In this document: positions 7,338-16,296 of the stretch, one piece after another
Numbering within the stretch: position 1 is the first letter of the stretch
How the letters are laid out: each line of letters starts with the position of its first letter
Source: Mesorhizobium helmanticense
GTDB lineage: Bacteria; Pseudomonadota; Alphaproteobacteria; Rhizobiales; Rhizobiaceae
Assembly: GCF_003034915.1 (NCBI RefSeq)
Contig: NZ_PZJX01000057.1
Location: 1-64,000, forward strand
Direction of reading: 5' to 3'
Length of the DNA: 64,000 nucleotides
The notes under the pieces: model-generated
Database searches by the model: none
Told to the model about the DNA's origin: nothing
Seen by the model: only the letters and a program-made list of their open reading frames with translations
Translations under genes and position numbers: made by a program

Positions 7338-8702
7338 ATGGATTCGAACAGTATCTGGCTCCGCAGAACGCTCATGTCCGGCATTTCACGCCGCTCGGTC
7401 CTCCAGGGCCTGGGCACGGCAGGTCTGGCGGCGGGCTTGTCGCTGCCGCTGGCGGGCCGCGCCCGAGCCGCCGATCCGGTCACGCTGCGCTGGTGGTCGC
7501 CGCAGGCTTCGCCCGACCAGCTCAAAATGTACCAGACGCAGATCGCCACATTCGAGGCCGCTCATCCCGGCGTGAAGATCGCCTTCGAACCGACCTCGGA
7601 CGAGGGCTACCCGGCCCAGCTCGCGGCGGCTTTCGCCTCCAAGCAGCTGCCCAACATCGTCACACACCTGCCCTCCTTCGCCGCGCAGAACTATTACGGA
7701 CAGGGGCTGCTCGAGCCGATGGACGACGTCATCAAGGCGATCGGCGAGGACAAGTATTTTCCGGGCGCCAACGACGTCTACAAGACCGCCGACGGCCATT
7801 ATTGCGGCACGGCGATCGGCAACACGGCCGCCGACATGCTGTGGCTGCGCAAGGACCTGATGCAGAAGGCCGGCGTCGACAAGGCGCCCACGACCTGGGA
7901 CGAGTTGCGCACCGCCTGCCAGAAGATGCAGGGCGGCGGCATTTTCGGAGCGCCGCTGCCCTACGGCCTCAACTCGATGACCTCGCTGATCTTCATCGGC
8001 TTCATCCACCGTGCCGGCGGGCAGATCTTCTCGCCCGATCTTGCCGTGGCGATCGACAGCCAGCCGACCTATGACGCGCTCGAATTCTACAAGTCGATGC
8101 GCGAATTCTGCCCGCCGGGCGCAACCAACTACAGCTGGGGCGAAAGCCTGACCGCCTTCGTCTCGGGCGCCACGGCGACGGGCATCTATGCCGGACGCGT
8201 GCTGGCCAATGTCACCAGCCAGAATCCCGGCATCGCCGACAGCGTCACCTGCGCGACCTATCCGACCATCTCCAAGGATGTGGCAAGCTGGACCTTCAAC
8301 GACTTCCCCTCGGTGTTCATCCCCAAGGACATCGCCAACATGGCCGAAACCAAGGCCTTCGCGGCCTTCCTGTTCGAGCCGAAGGGCTATATCCCGCAGC
8401 TTCTCGCGGCGCCGGGCCATGTGCTGCCGGTGCTCAAGACCATCGCCGAGGATCCGACCTACCTCGCCGATCCGATCATCCAGAAATACAAGGCCGAAGT
8501 GACCCTGATGGCGGGTGCGGCCGCGGCCGGCAAGAACCTTGGCTACGAGACCGACAAGCACAAGCCGAACCTCAAGGCGAACGAGATCATCGCCTCCAAC
8601 GTCATCGCCGAACTGGTGCAGCGCGTCGTCCTCAACGACGAGGACGCCAAGGCGACCGTCGGCGACATCGCCAAGAAGCTCGAAGGCCTGATGAAGGCCT
8701 AA
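7338..8702 (+). CDS. ABC transporter substrate-binding protein, family 1 (sugar-type), Tat-exported
   Basis: A 454-residue family 1 extracellular binding protein. The N-terminus has a twin-arginine signal (SRRSVLQGLG at residues 17-26) with a hydrophobic stretch and an ARA cleavage region at about residue 45. The mature part has the family's TLRWWSPQASPDQ opening and an ALEFYKSM segment. The ATG at 7338 has AGAGGGG 7-12 bases upstream; an earlier in-frame start at 7290 is less likely because it would precede a good ribosome site. It delivers substrate to the permeases at 8774 and 9682. The sugar-type family does not exclude amino-polyols or other polar substrates. A strong hairpin follows the stop codon. 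Confidence 0.88.
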   Translation: MDSNSIWLRRTLMSGISRRSVLQGLGTAGLAAGLSLPLAGRARAADPVTLRWWSPQASPDQLKMYQTQIATFEAAHPGVKIAFEPTSDEGYPAQLAAAFASKQLPNIVTHLPSFAAQNYYGQGLLEPMDDVIKAIGEDKYFPGANDVYKTADGHYCGTAIGNTAADMLWLRKDLMQKAGVDKAPTTWDELRTACQKMQGGGIFGAPLPYGLNSMTSLIFIGFIHRAGGQIFSPDLAVAIDSQPTYDALEFYKSMREFCPPGATNYSWGESLTAFVSGATATGIYAGRVLANVTSQNPGIADSVTCATYPTISKDVASWTFNDFPSVFIPKDIANMAETKAFAAFLFEPKGYIPQLLAAPGHVLPVLKTIAEDPTYLADPIIQKYKAEVTLMAGAAAAGKNLGYETDKHKPNLKANEIIASNVIAELVQRVVLNDEDAKATVGDIAKKLEGLMKA

Positions 8703-8718
8703 TCCCTGACGACAGGCG

Positions 8719-8754
8719 GGCGGGTGGCAGCGGCGCCGGCCGCTGCCACCCGCC
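8719..8754 (+). terminator. Intercistronic hairpin after the binding-protein gene
   Basis: A perfect 16-base-pair GC-rich stem (8719-8734 with 8739-8754) with a GCCG loop, starting 16 bases after the binding-protein stop and 19 bases before the permease start. There is no U-tract, so it is more likely an mRNA-protecting or attenuating structure than a full terminator. Confidence 0.75.
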
Positions 8755-8773
8755 TCCTCATTCCGGAACCGCC

Positions 8774-9685
8774 ATGACGATTTCCGCAAGCCAGCACCGG
8801 ACGCGAAATCCGCTCGAGCGGCGTTATGCGCTGCTCGGCGTGCTGTTGATTGCGCCGACCGTGCTCATCCTGTGCGCGGTGATCGTCTACCCGCTCATCT
8901 CGGCGATCTATCTGTCGCTGTTTTCGATCTACACGCCGACGCTGAAGGGAAGCTGGGTCGGCCTCGGCAATTATGCGCAGGTGTTCGGATCGTCCGGGTT
9001 CTGGGGCGCGCTCGGCACCACCGTCACCTGGACCGTCGGCACGCTCTTCCTGCAGATCGTCTTCGGCGTGGCGATGGCCCTGCTGCTCAACCAGAACATC
9101 CTGTTTCGATCGCTTGCCCGCAGCCTGGTGCTGTTTCCCTATTTCGTCTCGACGGTCGTGGCCGTGCTGATCTGGCGCTGGCTGTTCAACGATCTCTACG
9201 GCATCCTCAGCCATCTGCTGATCCAGTTCGGCGTCGTCGACATGCCGGTCGACTGGCTGGGCAAGATGCCGAACGCCATGGCAAGCGTGATCTTCGTCGG
9301 CGCCTGGAAATTCTTCCCCTTCGTCGTCATCGCCGTGCTGGCGCGGCTGCAGACCATCCCCGAGCAGCTCTACGAGGCCGCCACGATCGACGGCGCCGGC
9401 GTGTTCGGACGGTTCTTCGACGTGACCCTGCCGCAACTCAAGGAGGTGCTGACGATCGTCATCCTTTTGCGCACCATCTGGGACTTCAAGGAATTCGACC
9501 TGATCTACCTCTTGACCGGAGGCGGACCGGTCAACAACACGCGGACCTTGCCGCTGATCGTCTACCAGCAGGCGTTCGGCCTCAACCAGATGGGCATAGC
9601 GGCGACCTATGCGGTGGCGATGATGCTGGTGATGCTCGCCTTCATGCTGATCTATCTCTACCGGGCGCGGAGGCAGGCACCATGA
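8774..9685 (+). CDS. Sugar-type ABC transporter permease (MalF/UgpA-like)
   Basis: A 303-residue inner-membrane protein with about six hydrophobic segments, the first at residues 20-45 (LLGVLLIAPTVLILCAVIVY in part). The cytoplasmic EAA loop (YEAATIDGAGVFGRFFDVTLP) contacts the ATPase. It is the second gene of the ABC operon, separated from the binding protein by a 16-bp hairpin, and overlaps the next permease by an ATGA junction. It forms the heterodimeric channel with the product of the 9682 gene. A PVNNTRTLPLIVYQQAF segment near the C-terminus is typical for this family. Confidence 0.9.
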   Translation: MTISASQHRTRNPLERRYALLGVLLIAPTVLILCAVIVYPLISAIYLSLFSIYTPTLKGSWVGLGNYAQVFGSSGFWGALGTTVTWTVGTLFLQIVFGVAMALLLNQNILFRSLARSLVLFPYFVSTVVAVLIWRWLFNDLYGILSHLLIQFGVVDMPVDWLGKMPNAMASVIFVGAWKFFPFVVIAVLARLQTIPEQLYEAATIDGAGVFGRFFDVTLPQLKEVLTIVILLRTIWDFKEFDLIYLLTGGGPVNNTRTLPLIVYQQAFGLNQMGIAATYAVAMMLVMLAFMLIYLYRARRQAP

Positions 9686-10518
9686 TGCCAGCCAGGCGTT
9701 CGACGACGATGCTCGCCAATCTGGTGACCTGGGGCCTCGTCCTGCTCATCTCCTTCCCGCTGATCTGGATGGTGGTGACCTCGGTGCGGCCGCAGACCGA
9801 GCTTTTCCAGATCCCGCCGACGGTCATCCCGCGCGCCATCACCTTCGAGCACTATATCAAGCTGCTCCAGGAAACGCCGTTTCTGCGCTACTTCATGAAC
9901 TCGATGATACTGGCGACATCGACGACGATCGTCGTCATCGTCGTCGGCACGCTCGGCGCCTACAGCCTGGTGCGCTTCTCCTATCGCGGCCGCGAGACGC
10001 TGGCGGCGCTGGTGCTGTTCACCTATCTCTTGCCATCGGTCGTGCTGATCATCCCGCTCTATCTGATGATGGTGAAGCTGGGACTGGCCAACACGCTGAC
10101 CAGCCTGGTGATCGCCTATACGACCTTTGCGCTGCCCTACGCACTGTGGCTGCTGCGCTCGTTCATGGCGGGCGTGCCGGAGGATCTCGAATCCGCCGCC
10201 CTGGTGGACGGCGCCAGCCGCATCGGCGCGTTCATCGACGTGATCCTGCCCCAGGCGCTGCCGGGCATTATCTCGACGGCGCTGTTCACCTTCATCCTGG
10301 CCTGGAACGAATATCTCTACGCGCTGGTGATGGTGAATTCCGACCAGGCCCGGCCGCTGACGACCGGGGTGATGAACATGCTCATCACCTCCTTCAACAT
10401 CGAATGGTCGCTGCTGATGGCGGCCTCGGTGATGATGAGCATCCCGCTCATCATCATCTTCGCATTCCTGCAGAGCTACCTCACCCGCGGCTTCGGCGCC
10501 GGCGGCGTGAAGGGCTGA
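9682..10518 (+). CDS. Carbohydrate ABC transporter permease (MalG/UgpE-like)
   Basis: A 278-residue membrane protein starting at an ATG whose last bases overlap the preceding stop (ATGA at 9682-9685); the much longer in-frame extension from 8872 lies antiparallel to no known domain and is only a frame shadow of the first permease. About six transmembrane segments, with an EAA-type loop (LESAALVDGASRIGAFIDVILPQ) near residues 165-187. It pairs with the MalF-like protein. AWNEYLYALVMV and the closing YLTRGFGAGGVKG tail are standard for MalG-type subunits. Confidence 0.9.
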   Translation: MMPARRSTTMLANLVTWGLVLLISFPLIWMVVTSVRPQTELFQIPPTVIPRAITFEHYIKLLQETPFLRYFMNSMILATSTTIVVIVVGTLGAYSLVRFSYRGRETLAALVLFTYLLPSVVLIIPLYLMMVKLGLANTLTSLVIAYTTFALPYALWLLRSFMAGVPEDLESAALVDGASRIGAFIDVILPQALPGIISTALFTFILAWNEYLYALVMVNSDQARPLTTGVMNMLITSFNIEWSLLMAASVMMSIPLIIIFAFLQSYLTRGFGAGGVKG

Positions 10519-10540
10519 CCGCCCGAAGGAGATTTTCCAG

Positions 10541-11659
10541 TTGGTCACAGTGACGTTCGACAAGGTGCGCAAGGCGTTTGGCGAGGCGGTGGCGATCCCC
10601 AGCCTCGACCTGGCAATAGCGTCCGGCGAATTCGTGTCCCTGCTCGGCCCCTCCGGCTGCGGCAAGACCACGACGCTGCGCATGCTGGCCGGGCTGGAGC
10701 AGCCGACCGCCGGCGAGATCATGATCGGCGAGCGCACCGTCAACAATCTGGCCCCGAGCGAGCGCGACATCGCCATGGTGTTCCAGTCCTATGCGCTCTA
10801 TCCGCATATGAGCGTGCGCGAGAACATCGCCTATCCGCTTAGGAAGCGCGGCGTGCCGAAAGCGGACCGTCCGGCGATGGTCCAGGCGGCGGCTGATCTG
10901 CTGCAACTGGGTCCATTGCTCGATCGCAAGCCTCGGCAGCTTTCCGGCGGCCAGCAGCAGCGGGTGGCGCTTGGCCGGGCGCTGGTGCGCGAGCCGAAAG
11001 TGTTCCTGCTCGACGAGCCGCTCTCCAATCTCGACGCAAAACTGCGCGCCCATATGCGGGCGGAACTGATCGAACTGCACCGCCGGCTTGGCAAGACCAT
11101 GGTCTATGTCACCCACGACCAGCTCGAAGCCATGACGATGTCGACGCGCATCGCGGTGATGCAGGGCGGCGAGCTGCAGCAATTCGCGACGCCGGCCGAG
11201 ATCTACCACAGGCCCGCCAACACCTTCGTCGCCGGCTTCATCGGCACGCCGTCGATGACGCTGGCCGATGGCGAGATCACCATGGACCAAGGACGGCCAG
11301 TGCTGAAGCTCGGCACGCTGTCGCTGGAGCTGCCTGCCGATCATCTAAGCGAACGGCCAGAAGGAACAAGGCGCGTCACCGTTGCCGTGCGGCCCGAAGA
11401 CATCCTCGTCGGCACGGGGAGCTTCCGGGCCAATGTGCGCCTGGTCGAGCCGACGGGGCATGAATCCATCGTGCTGGTCAATGCCGGCGATGTCGGCTTC
11501 ACCGTTCGCGTGGCCGGCGACACGGTGCTGAAGGCCGGCGAGACGATCCCGCTCGATCTGCGGCGCGAGCGCATTCACGTCTTCGACCGCGAAAGCGGGC
11601 GCCGGCTCAATGCCGATCTGGCCGCGGCGACGGCCGACCCCGTCCGCTCTCGCGCCTAG
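10541..11659 (+). CDS. ABC transporter ATP-binding protein (MalK/UgpC-like)
   Basis: A 372-residue ATPase: Walker A GPSGCGKTT at about residue 38, Q-loop in VFQSYALYPHM, signature LSGGQQQRVALGRA, Walker [13 protein letters not shown] and a switch histidine in VTHDQ. A C-terminal TOBE/OB region follows (residues about 240-350), which contacts the permeases or regulates transport. The start is a TTG at 10541, chosen because AAGGAG lies 10 bases upstream and the MalK-like sequence begins there (VTVTFDKVRKAFG). It powers the transporter of this operon and is followed 23 bases later by the aminotransferase. Confidence 0.9.
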   Translation: MVTVTFDKVRKAFGEAVAIPSLDLAIASGEFVSLLGPSGCGKTTTLRMLAGLEQPTAGEIMIGERTVNNLAPSERDIAMVFQSYALYPHMSVRENIAYPLRKRGVPKADRPAMVQAAADLLQLGPLLDRKPRQLSGGQQQRVALGRALVREPKVFLLDEPLSNLDAKLRAHMRAELIELHRRLGKTMVYVTHDQLEAMTMSTRIAVMQGGELQQFATPAEIYHRPANTFVAGFIGTPSMTLADGEITMDQGRPVLKLGTLSLELPADHLSERPEGTRRVTVAVRPEDILVGTGSFRANVRLVEPTGHESIVLVNAGDVGFTVRVAGDTVLKAGETIPLDLRRERIHVFDRESGRRLNADLAAATADPVRSRA

Positions 11660-11682
11660 TACCCTTTGGAGAAGAAGACCGC

Positions 11683-13089
11683 ATGAACACTGTGTTGCGC
11701 AACACGCCCGATCTCGAAACGCTCGACAAGCGCTATCTCTTTCATCCGTTCACCGCGCTTGCCGACCATGAGCGCAACGGACCGATGATCATTGTGAAGG
11801 GCGAAGGGGTCTGGCTCGAGGATAATAACGGCAAGCGCTACATCGACGGCATGGCCGGCCTGTGGTGCGTCAATGTCGGTTATGGCCGCAAGGAGATCGC
11901 CGACGCGATCCAGCACCAGGCGGTGACGCTGCCCTATTTCCATTCCTTCTCGTCCTGGACGACCGATACGCCGATCCTGCTCGCCGAAAGGCTGATCGAG
12001 ATGGCTCCGGTGCCTATGTCAAAGGTCTTCTTCGGCCAGTCGGGCTCCGACGCCAACGACACCCAGGTCAAGCTCGTCTGGTACTACAACAACGCCCGCG
12101 GCAAGCCACTGAAGAAGAAGATCATCGCGCGCAATCGCGGCTATCACGGCGTGACGGTGGTGGCGGGCAGCCTGACGGGGATGCCTTCGCTGCATTCCGG
12201 TTTCGACCTGCCGCTTTCCTTCGTGCGGCATACGACGGCCCCCTATCGCCTGTGGGAAGCCGAACCCGGCATGTCGGACGAGGCCTTCACCGCCAAGCTC
12301 GCCAAGGACCTCGAGGATCTGATCGTTGCCGAGGGACCGGACACGGTCGGCGCCGTGATCATGGAGCCGGTGATGGGGGCGGGCGGCGTGATCGTGCCGC
12401 CAAAGGGCTATTACAAGGCGATCCGGGCGGTGCTCGACAGGCATGACGTGCTTTTGATCGCCGACGAGGTGATCTCCGGCTTCGGCCGGCTCGGCACCAT
12501 GTTCGGCGCGACGGCCATGGAGATGCAGCCGGACCTGATCACGGTGGCCAAGGGCATCACCTCAGCCTATGTGCCGCTGTCGGGCTGCATGGTCTCGGAG
12601 AAGGTCTGGCGCGGCATCGTCGACGGCCAGGCGACGCTGGGCGCCTTCGGTCACGGCTATACCTATTCCGCCCATCCGCTGGCGGCGGCCGCCGCGCTCG
12701 CCAATCTCGACATCATCGAAAAAGACGGACTGGTCGCGCAGGCAGCAGACCGTGGCGCCTTCATGCACCGGCAGCTTCAACGGGCCTTTGCCGACCATCC
12801 GCTGGTCGGCGAGATCAGGGGCATGGGCCTGGTCGGCGCGATCGAATTCGTCGCCAAAAAGCAGCCGGCGACGCGGTTCGAGCCGTCGCTGAAGATCGCC
12901 GGCCGCATCGTCAAGGCGGCGCTGGCGCACGGCCTCATCACCCGCGCTTTGCCGCATGCCGACACGATCTCGTTCTCACCGCCCTTCGTCATTTCGGAAG
13001 ACGAGATCACGCAGATGGTGTCCCGCGCCCGCGAGGCGGTGGACGCGGTGATGGACGAGCTGGTGCGCGAAAAGATCTGGTCGGCCTGA
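11683..13089 (+). CDS. Class III PLP-dependent aminotransferase (omega-aminotransferase type)
   Basis: A 468-residue fold-type I aminotransferase. The PLP lysine is K290 (TVAKGITSAYVPLSG); the metal/PLP aspartate is in LIADEVISGFGR; GQSGSDANDTQVKL is the cofactor phosphate region and HGYTYSAHPLAAA the dimer contact. The pattern is closest to omega-amino-acid:pyruvate/putrescine-type transaminases, which convert a terminal amine to an aldehyde. This suits a pathway ending in the divergent semialdehyde dehydrogenase. It follows the ABC ATPase by 23 bases and precedes the DapA-like gene by 33, so it is part of the transporter operon. Substrate unassigned. Confidence 0.88.
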   Translation: MNTVLRNTPDLETLDKRYLFHPFTALADHERNGPMIIVKGEGVWLEDNNGKRYIDGMAGLWCVNVGYGRKEIADAIQHQAVTLPYFHSFSSWTTDTPILLAERLIEMAPVPMSKVFFGQSGSDANDTQVKLVWYYNNARGKPLKKKIIARNRGYHGVTVVAGSLTGMPSLHSGFDLPLSFVRHTTAPYRLWEAEPGMSDEAFTAKLAKDLEDLIVAEGPDTVGAVIMEPVMGAGGVIVPPKGYYKAIRAVLDRHDVLLIADEVISGFGRLGTMFGATAMEMQPDLITVAKGITSAYVPLSGCMVSEKVWRGIVDGQATLGAFGHGYTYSAHPLAAAAALANLDIIEKDGLVAQAADRGAFMHRQLQRAFADHPLVGEIRGMGLVGAIEFVAKKQPATRFEPSLKIAGRIVKAALAHGLITRALPHADTISFSPPFVISEDEITQMVSRAREAVDAVMDELVREKIWSA

Positions 13090-13122
13090 GGCCGCAACCG
13101 CAACATACGAGGAATAGACTTC

Positions 13123-14028
13123 ATGGACAGGACGAGTGTCGACTGGACCGGGCCGATGCCGGCGATCACCACCCCATTTCACGACGATGGCCGCATCGAC
13201 GAGGCTGAGTTCGCCGCCAATATCGAGCGGCTGATGAAGGATGGCGCGACCGGCGTCGTCGCCGGCGGCTGCACCGGTGAGTTCTGGGCGCTGAGCCATG
13301 ACGAGCGCAAGCGCCTATATGAGGTCTCGAAAGAAGCGATGGCCGGCCGCGGCACGCTTATCGTCGGCACCGGCGCGGTGACCGTCGACGAGGCGGTGGC
13401 GCTCAGCCGCCATGCCGAGAAGGTGGGGTGCGACGGCGCGCTCATCCTGCCGCCCTATTTCGTCAAGCTTTCGGACGACGAGATCTTCGCCCACTATGCC
13501 GACGTAACGGCGGCCATCGGCCTGCCGGTGGTGCTCTACAACATTCCGGGCAATGCGGTGAACGCGCTGACGCCGGCGCTGGTCTCAAGGCTTGCCGATC
13601 TCGACCGTGTCGTAGCGGTCAAGGAAAGCTCGGGCGACTGGAACAACTACTACGGCACCAGCCTTGCGGTGCGTGAACGGCTGCGGGTGTTTTGCGGCCC
13701 TTCCTCGGTGTTCGGCGTTCCGGCGGTGGACCTCGGCGCCGACGGCACCATCGACTGTTTCCCCAATGTCTGGTCACCGGGCGGGCTCGATCTCTATTTC
13801 GCGCCCAAAAGCGGCAACCGCGCCGAGGCCGAACGCGTGCAGGCGCTCGGGCGCCGGCTTACCGATCTCTTCACCAGCGGCGGTCGCACGCTCTACCCGG
13901 CGACGAAGGCGGCGATGGACATGCTGGGGCTCCCCGGCGGCGGCAAACCGCGGGCGCCGCTCAGGGCGCTCGCCGGCGAGCCGCTGAAGGGTCTCGAACG
14001 CGGCTTGAAAGATCTCGGCCTGCTGTGA
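13123..14028 (+). CDS. Dihydrodipicolinate synthase/N-acetylneuraminate lyase family protein
   Basis: A 301-residue class I aldolase-fold (TIM barrel) protein. The Schiff-base lysine is K167 (AVKESSGDWNN), the proton-relay tyrosine Y139 (VLYNIPG) and the carboxylate-binding motif GGCTGEFWAL is near residue 46 (family consensus GTTGE, here GCTGE). Such enzymes cleave 2-keto-3-deoxy acids to pyruvate and an aldehyde, condense pyruvate, or deaminate cyclic imines as in hydroxyproline breakdown. A catabolic lyase fits the operon better than lysine synthesis, because the neighbours are transport and transamination genes. Confidence 0.85.
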   Translation: MDRTSVDWTGPMPAITTPFHDDGRIDEAEFAANIERLMKDGATGVVAGGCTGEFWALSHDERKRLYEVSKEAMAGRGTLIVGTGAVTVDEAVALSRHAEKVGCDGALILPPYFVKLSDDEIFAHYADVTAAIGLPVVLYNIPGNAVNALTPALVSRLADLDRVVAVKESSGDWNNYYGTSLAVRERLRVFCGPSSVFGVPAVDLGADGTIDCFPNVWSPGGLDLYFAPKSGNRAEAERVQALGRRLTDLFTSGGRTLYPATKAAMDMLGLPGGGKPRAPLRALAGEPLKGLERGLKDLGLL

Positions 14029-14074
14029 GGCAGCCGCAACCAATAGCGATTTATCCGATGAGAGGGTCACGACC

Positions 14075-15502
14075 ATGAAAGAGAAGACTTCCGGCCAGGC
14101 ACCGCAGCTCACGCCGATCGACTACAAGGTGAAGTTCGGCGAATTCATCGGCATCGGCCCTAACGGCCATCTGTTCGTCGACGGCTGCGACGTGCAGGAG
14201 CTGGCCGAGACATTCGGCACGCCGCTCTACATCATCTCGGAGAACCAGCTCCGCTACACCTATCGTGCCTTCCGCGATGCGTTCCGCCGGCACTATCCCG
14301 ATGTCGAGATCCTGTTCGCCAACAAGTCGAACAACGGCCTCGCCATCCGCCACATCATGAACCAGGAAGGTGCGGGCGGCGACTGTTTCGGGGCGCAGGA
14401 AATGTACATGGCGCTGCTTGCGGGCACCGATGCCAGGACGCTCGTGCTCAACGGCTCGAACAAGCAGGACGAGGAGCTCGAAATGGCGATCGCCAACGGG
14501 CTTTGCGTCAACATCGACGCCATGGACGAGCTCGACCGCATTGCGGCAATAGCCGACCAGCTTGGCGTCGATGTCGATGTCGGCATCCGCCTCAAGCTCG
14601 ACCTCGAACCGCTGCGCGAACGCAAGGGCGTCGCCATGCACGGGCCGGGCACGCTGAAGCAGCAGAGCGACTCGACCAAATGGGGCATGACGCGCGAGCA
14701 GACCGCCGAGATCGTCAAGCGCGCCCTGACCATGCCGAGGATCAAGCTCAAGGAGACGCATTTCCATCTCAGCCGGATGTCGAACGACGCCGCCGATTTC
14801 GCCGTCATGGCGAAGGAGATGATCACCTGGTCGGGCTATCTGCGCGACAAGACCGGCTGGACGCCGCCCTGCATCGATATCGGCGGCGGCTGGACCTTCG
14901 GAAAATGGTACGGCACCGGCCCGAACAGCCAGCTCGACGACGCCAGCGCGCCGACGGCCGAAGATTATGCGCGGCTCTGCGCGGCGGCGATCAAGGAGGA
15001 AGCGGCCCGGCTCGGCCTGCCGCTGCCCAAACTGCGCCTCGAACCCGGCCGCGCCCTGTCGGGTCCCTCGGGCGTGGCGGTCGGCCGCGTCGGCGCAGTG
15101 AAGACCGGCGCCACCAAGAAGTGGGTGAACCTCGACCTTTCGACCAACCATCTTTCCTGGTCGGCGGTGCTCGATTGGTACTATCACGCCGTCGCGGTGG
15201 CCAATGCCGAGGCCGAGGGCACGGAGGTGGTCGACCTGGTCGGGCCGCTCTGCAATTCCGACGAGGTTGGCTCGCACCGCAAGATGCCGGCGCTGCAGCG
15301 CGGCGACTATGTCGCGTTTCTCGATGCCGGCGGCTACACCGAATCCTCCGCCGCCCGCTACAACGCCCAGCTTCTGCCGGCAACGGTGCTGGTTGCCGGC
15401 GACAAGGCGGAAATCACCACGGAACGCGAGCAGCTCCGGGACGTCATGGGGCGCTTTCGCGTGCCGCCGCGGCTGCTCGCCGGCTCATTCACGCGCAGCT
15501 AA
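14075..15502 (+). CDS. Fold-type III PLP-dependent decarboxylase (LysA/ornithine decarboxylase family)
   Basis: A 475-residue alanine-racemase-fold decarboxylase. The PLP lysine is K84 in FANKSNNG; HFHLSR and DIGGGWTFG hold the HxH-like and glycine-loop motifs; C393 in GPLCNSDE is the active-site cysteine from the neighbouring subunit. The enzyme is longer than typical LysA (about 420) and has an N-terminal 35-residue extension. It probably removes the carboxyl group from a basic or amino-dicarboxylic acid. It sits after the DapA-family gene and before two SDRs. A duplicate of biosynthetic LysA is possible but unlikely inside this transport operon. Confidence 0.85.
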   Translation: MKEKTSGQAPQLTPIDYKVKFGEFIGIGPNGHLFVDGCDVQELAETFGTPLYIISENQLRYTYRAFRDAFRRHYPDVEILFANKSNNGLAIRHIMNQEGAGGDCFGAQEMYMALLAGTDARTLVLNGSNKQDEELEMAIANGLCVNIDAMDELDRIAAIADQLGVDVDVGIRLKLDLEPLRERKGVAMHGPGTLKQQSDSTKWGMTREQTAEIVKRALTMPRIKLKETHFHLSRMSNDAADFAVMAKEMITWSGYLRDKTGWTPPCIDIGGGWTFGKWYGTGPNSQLDDASAPTAEDYARLCAAAIKEEAARLGLPLPKLRLEPGRALSGPSGVAVGRVGAVKTGATKKWVNLDLSTNHLSWSAVLDWYYHAVAVANAEAEGTEVVDLVGPLCNSDEVGSHRKMPALQRGDYVAFLDAGGYTESSAARYNAQLLPATVLVAGDKAEITTEREQLRDVMGRFRVPPRLLAGSFTRS

Positions 15503-15511
15503 GGCCTGACA

Positions 15512-16294
15512 ATGGATCTGGGTATCAGGGGGCGGCATGCTCTCGTCACCGGCGGCAGCAAGGGCCTTGGCAAGGCGGCTGCCGCCTCACTCGCCGGCGA
15601 AGGGGTCCATCTGACCCTGGTTGCCCGCACCCCCGGGCCGCTCGAAGCGACGGCCCGCGAGATTGTGGCAGCCACGGGCGTGCATGTCGCAACTGTCGCG
15701 GCCGATGTGACGACGCCGCAAGGGCGCGCCGATGTGCTGTCTGCTTGCCCTGACCCGGACATATTGGTCACCAATCCCGGGGTCAGGCAGACGCCGGACA
15801 ATTTCCGTACGATGAGCCGGGCGGATCTCGACGGCTGGATGGAGGCGCATTTCTTCACGGCCTATGAACTGATCCGCGCCGTGGTGCCGGGCATGAGCGA
15901 GCGGAAGTTCGGCCGGGTGGTGAACATCTCGGTCAGCTTCATCAAATTCCCTCAGGTCAATTTCGGCCACTCGCATGCTGCGCGCCTGGCGCTCGCCGGC
16001 GCCATTGGTTCGATGGTGCGTGAACTGGTGCCGCACAATGTCGTCATCAACAGCGTGCTGCCCGGCTTCTTCGATACGGATGCGCTGCAGACCAATCTGC
16101 ATGGCCACGCCGCGCGCGGCAACACGACCTATGAGGCGATCGTCGCCGATCGTCTCAAGACGACGCCGGCCGGCCGCTTTGCCGATCCGAAGGAATGCGG
16201 CGACCTGATCGCCTTCCTTTGCAGCGCGCAGAACGGCTATATGACGGGCCAGAACATCGTCAATGATGGCGGCGTCTACCAGGGATTGTTCTGA
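15512..16294 (+). CDS. SDR-fold protein with altered catalytic Tyr/Lys
   Basis: A 260-residue short-chain dehydrogenase fold with an intact cofactor site (TGGSKGLGKAAA at about residue 13) and the C-terminal TGQNIVNDGG found in FabG relatives. The active-site segment reads NISVSFIKF followed by NFGHSHAARLALAG, so the canonical tyrosine and lysine of YxxxK appear replaced by serine and arginine. The upstream serine is also displaced. The protein may use another acid or act as a non-catalytic partner of the SDR encoded 2 bases downstream. It starts 9 bases after the decarboxylase stop. Confidence 0.8.
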   Translation: MDLGIRGRHALVTGGSKGLGKAAAASLAGEGVHLTLVARTPGPLEATAREIVAATGVHVATVAADVTTPQGRADVLSACPDPDILVTNPGVRQTPDNFRTMSRADLDGWMEAHFFTAYELIRAVVPGMSERKFGRVVNISVSFIKFPQVNFGHSHAARLALAGAIGSMVRELVPHNVVINSVLPGFFDTDALQTNLHGHAARGNTTYEAIVADRLKTTPAGRFADPKECGDLIAFLCSAQNGYMTGQNIVNDGGVYQGLF

Positions 16295-16296
16295 TC

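Noticed and set aside
7386-8789. Long minus-strand open frame opposite the binding-protein gene
   Set aside because: Shadow frame of the sugar binding protein, rich in Arg/Gly/Asp with no motif.
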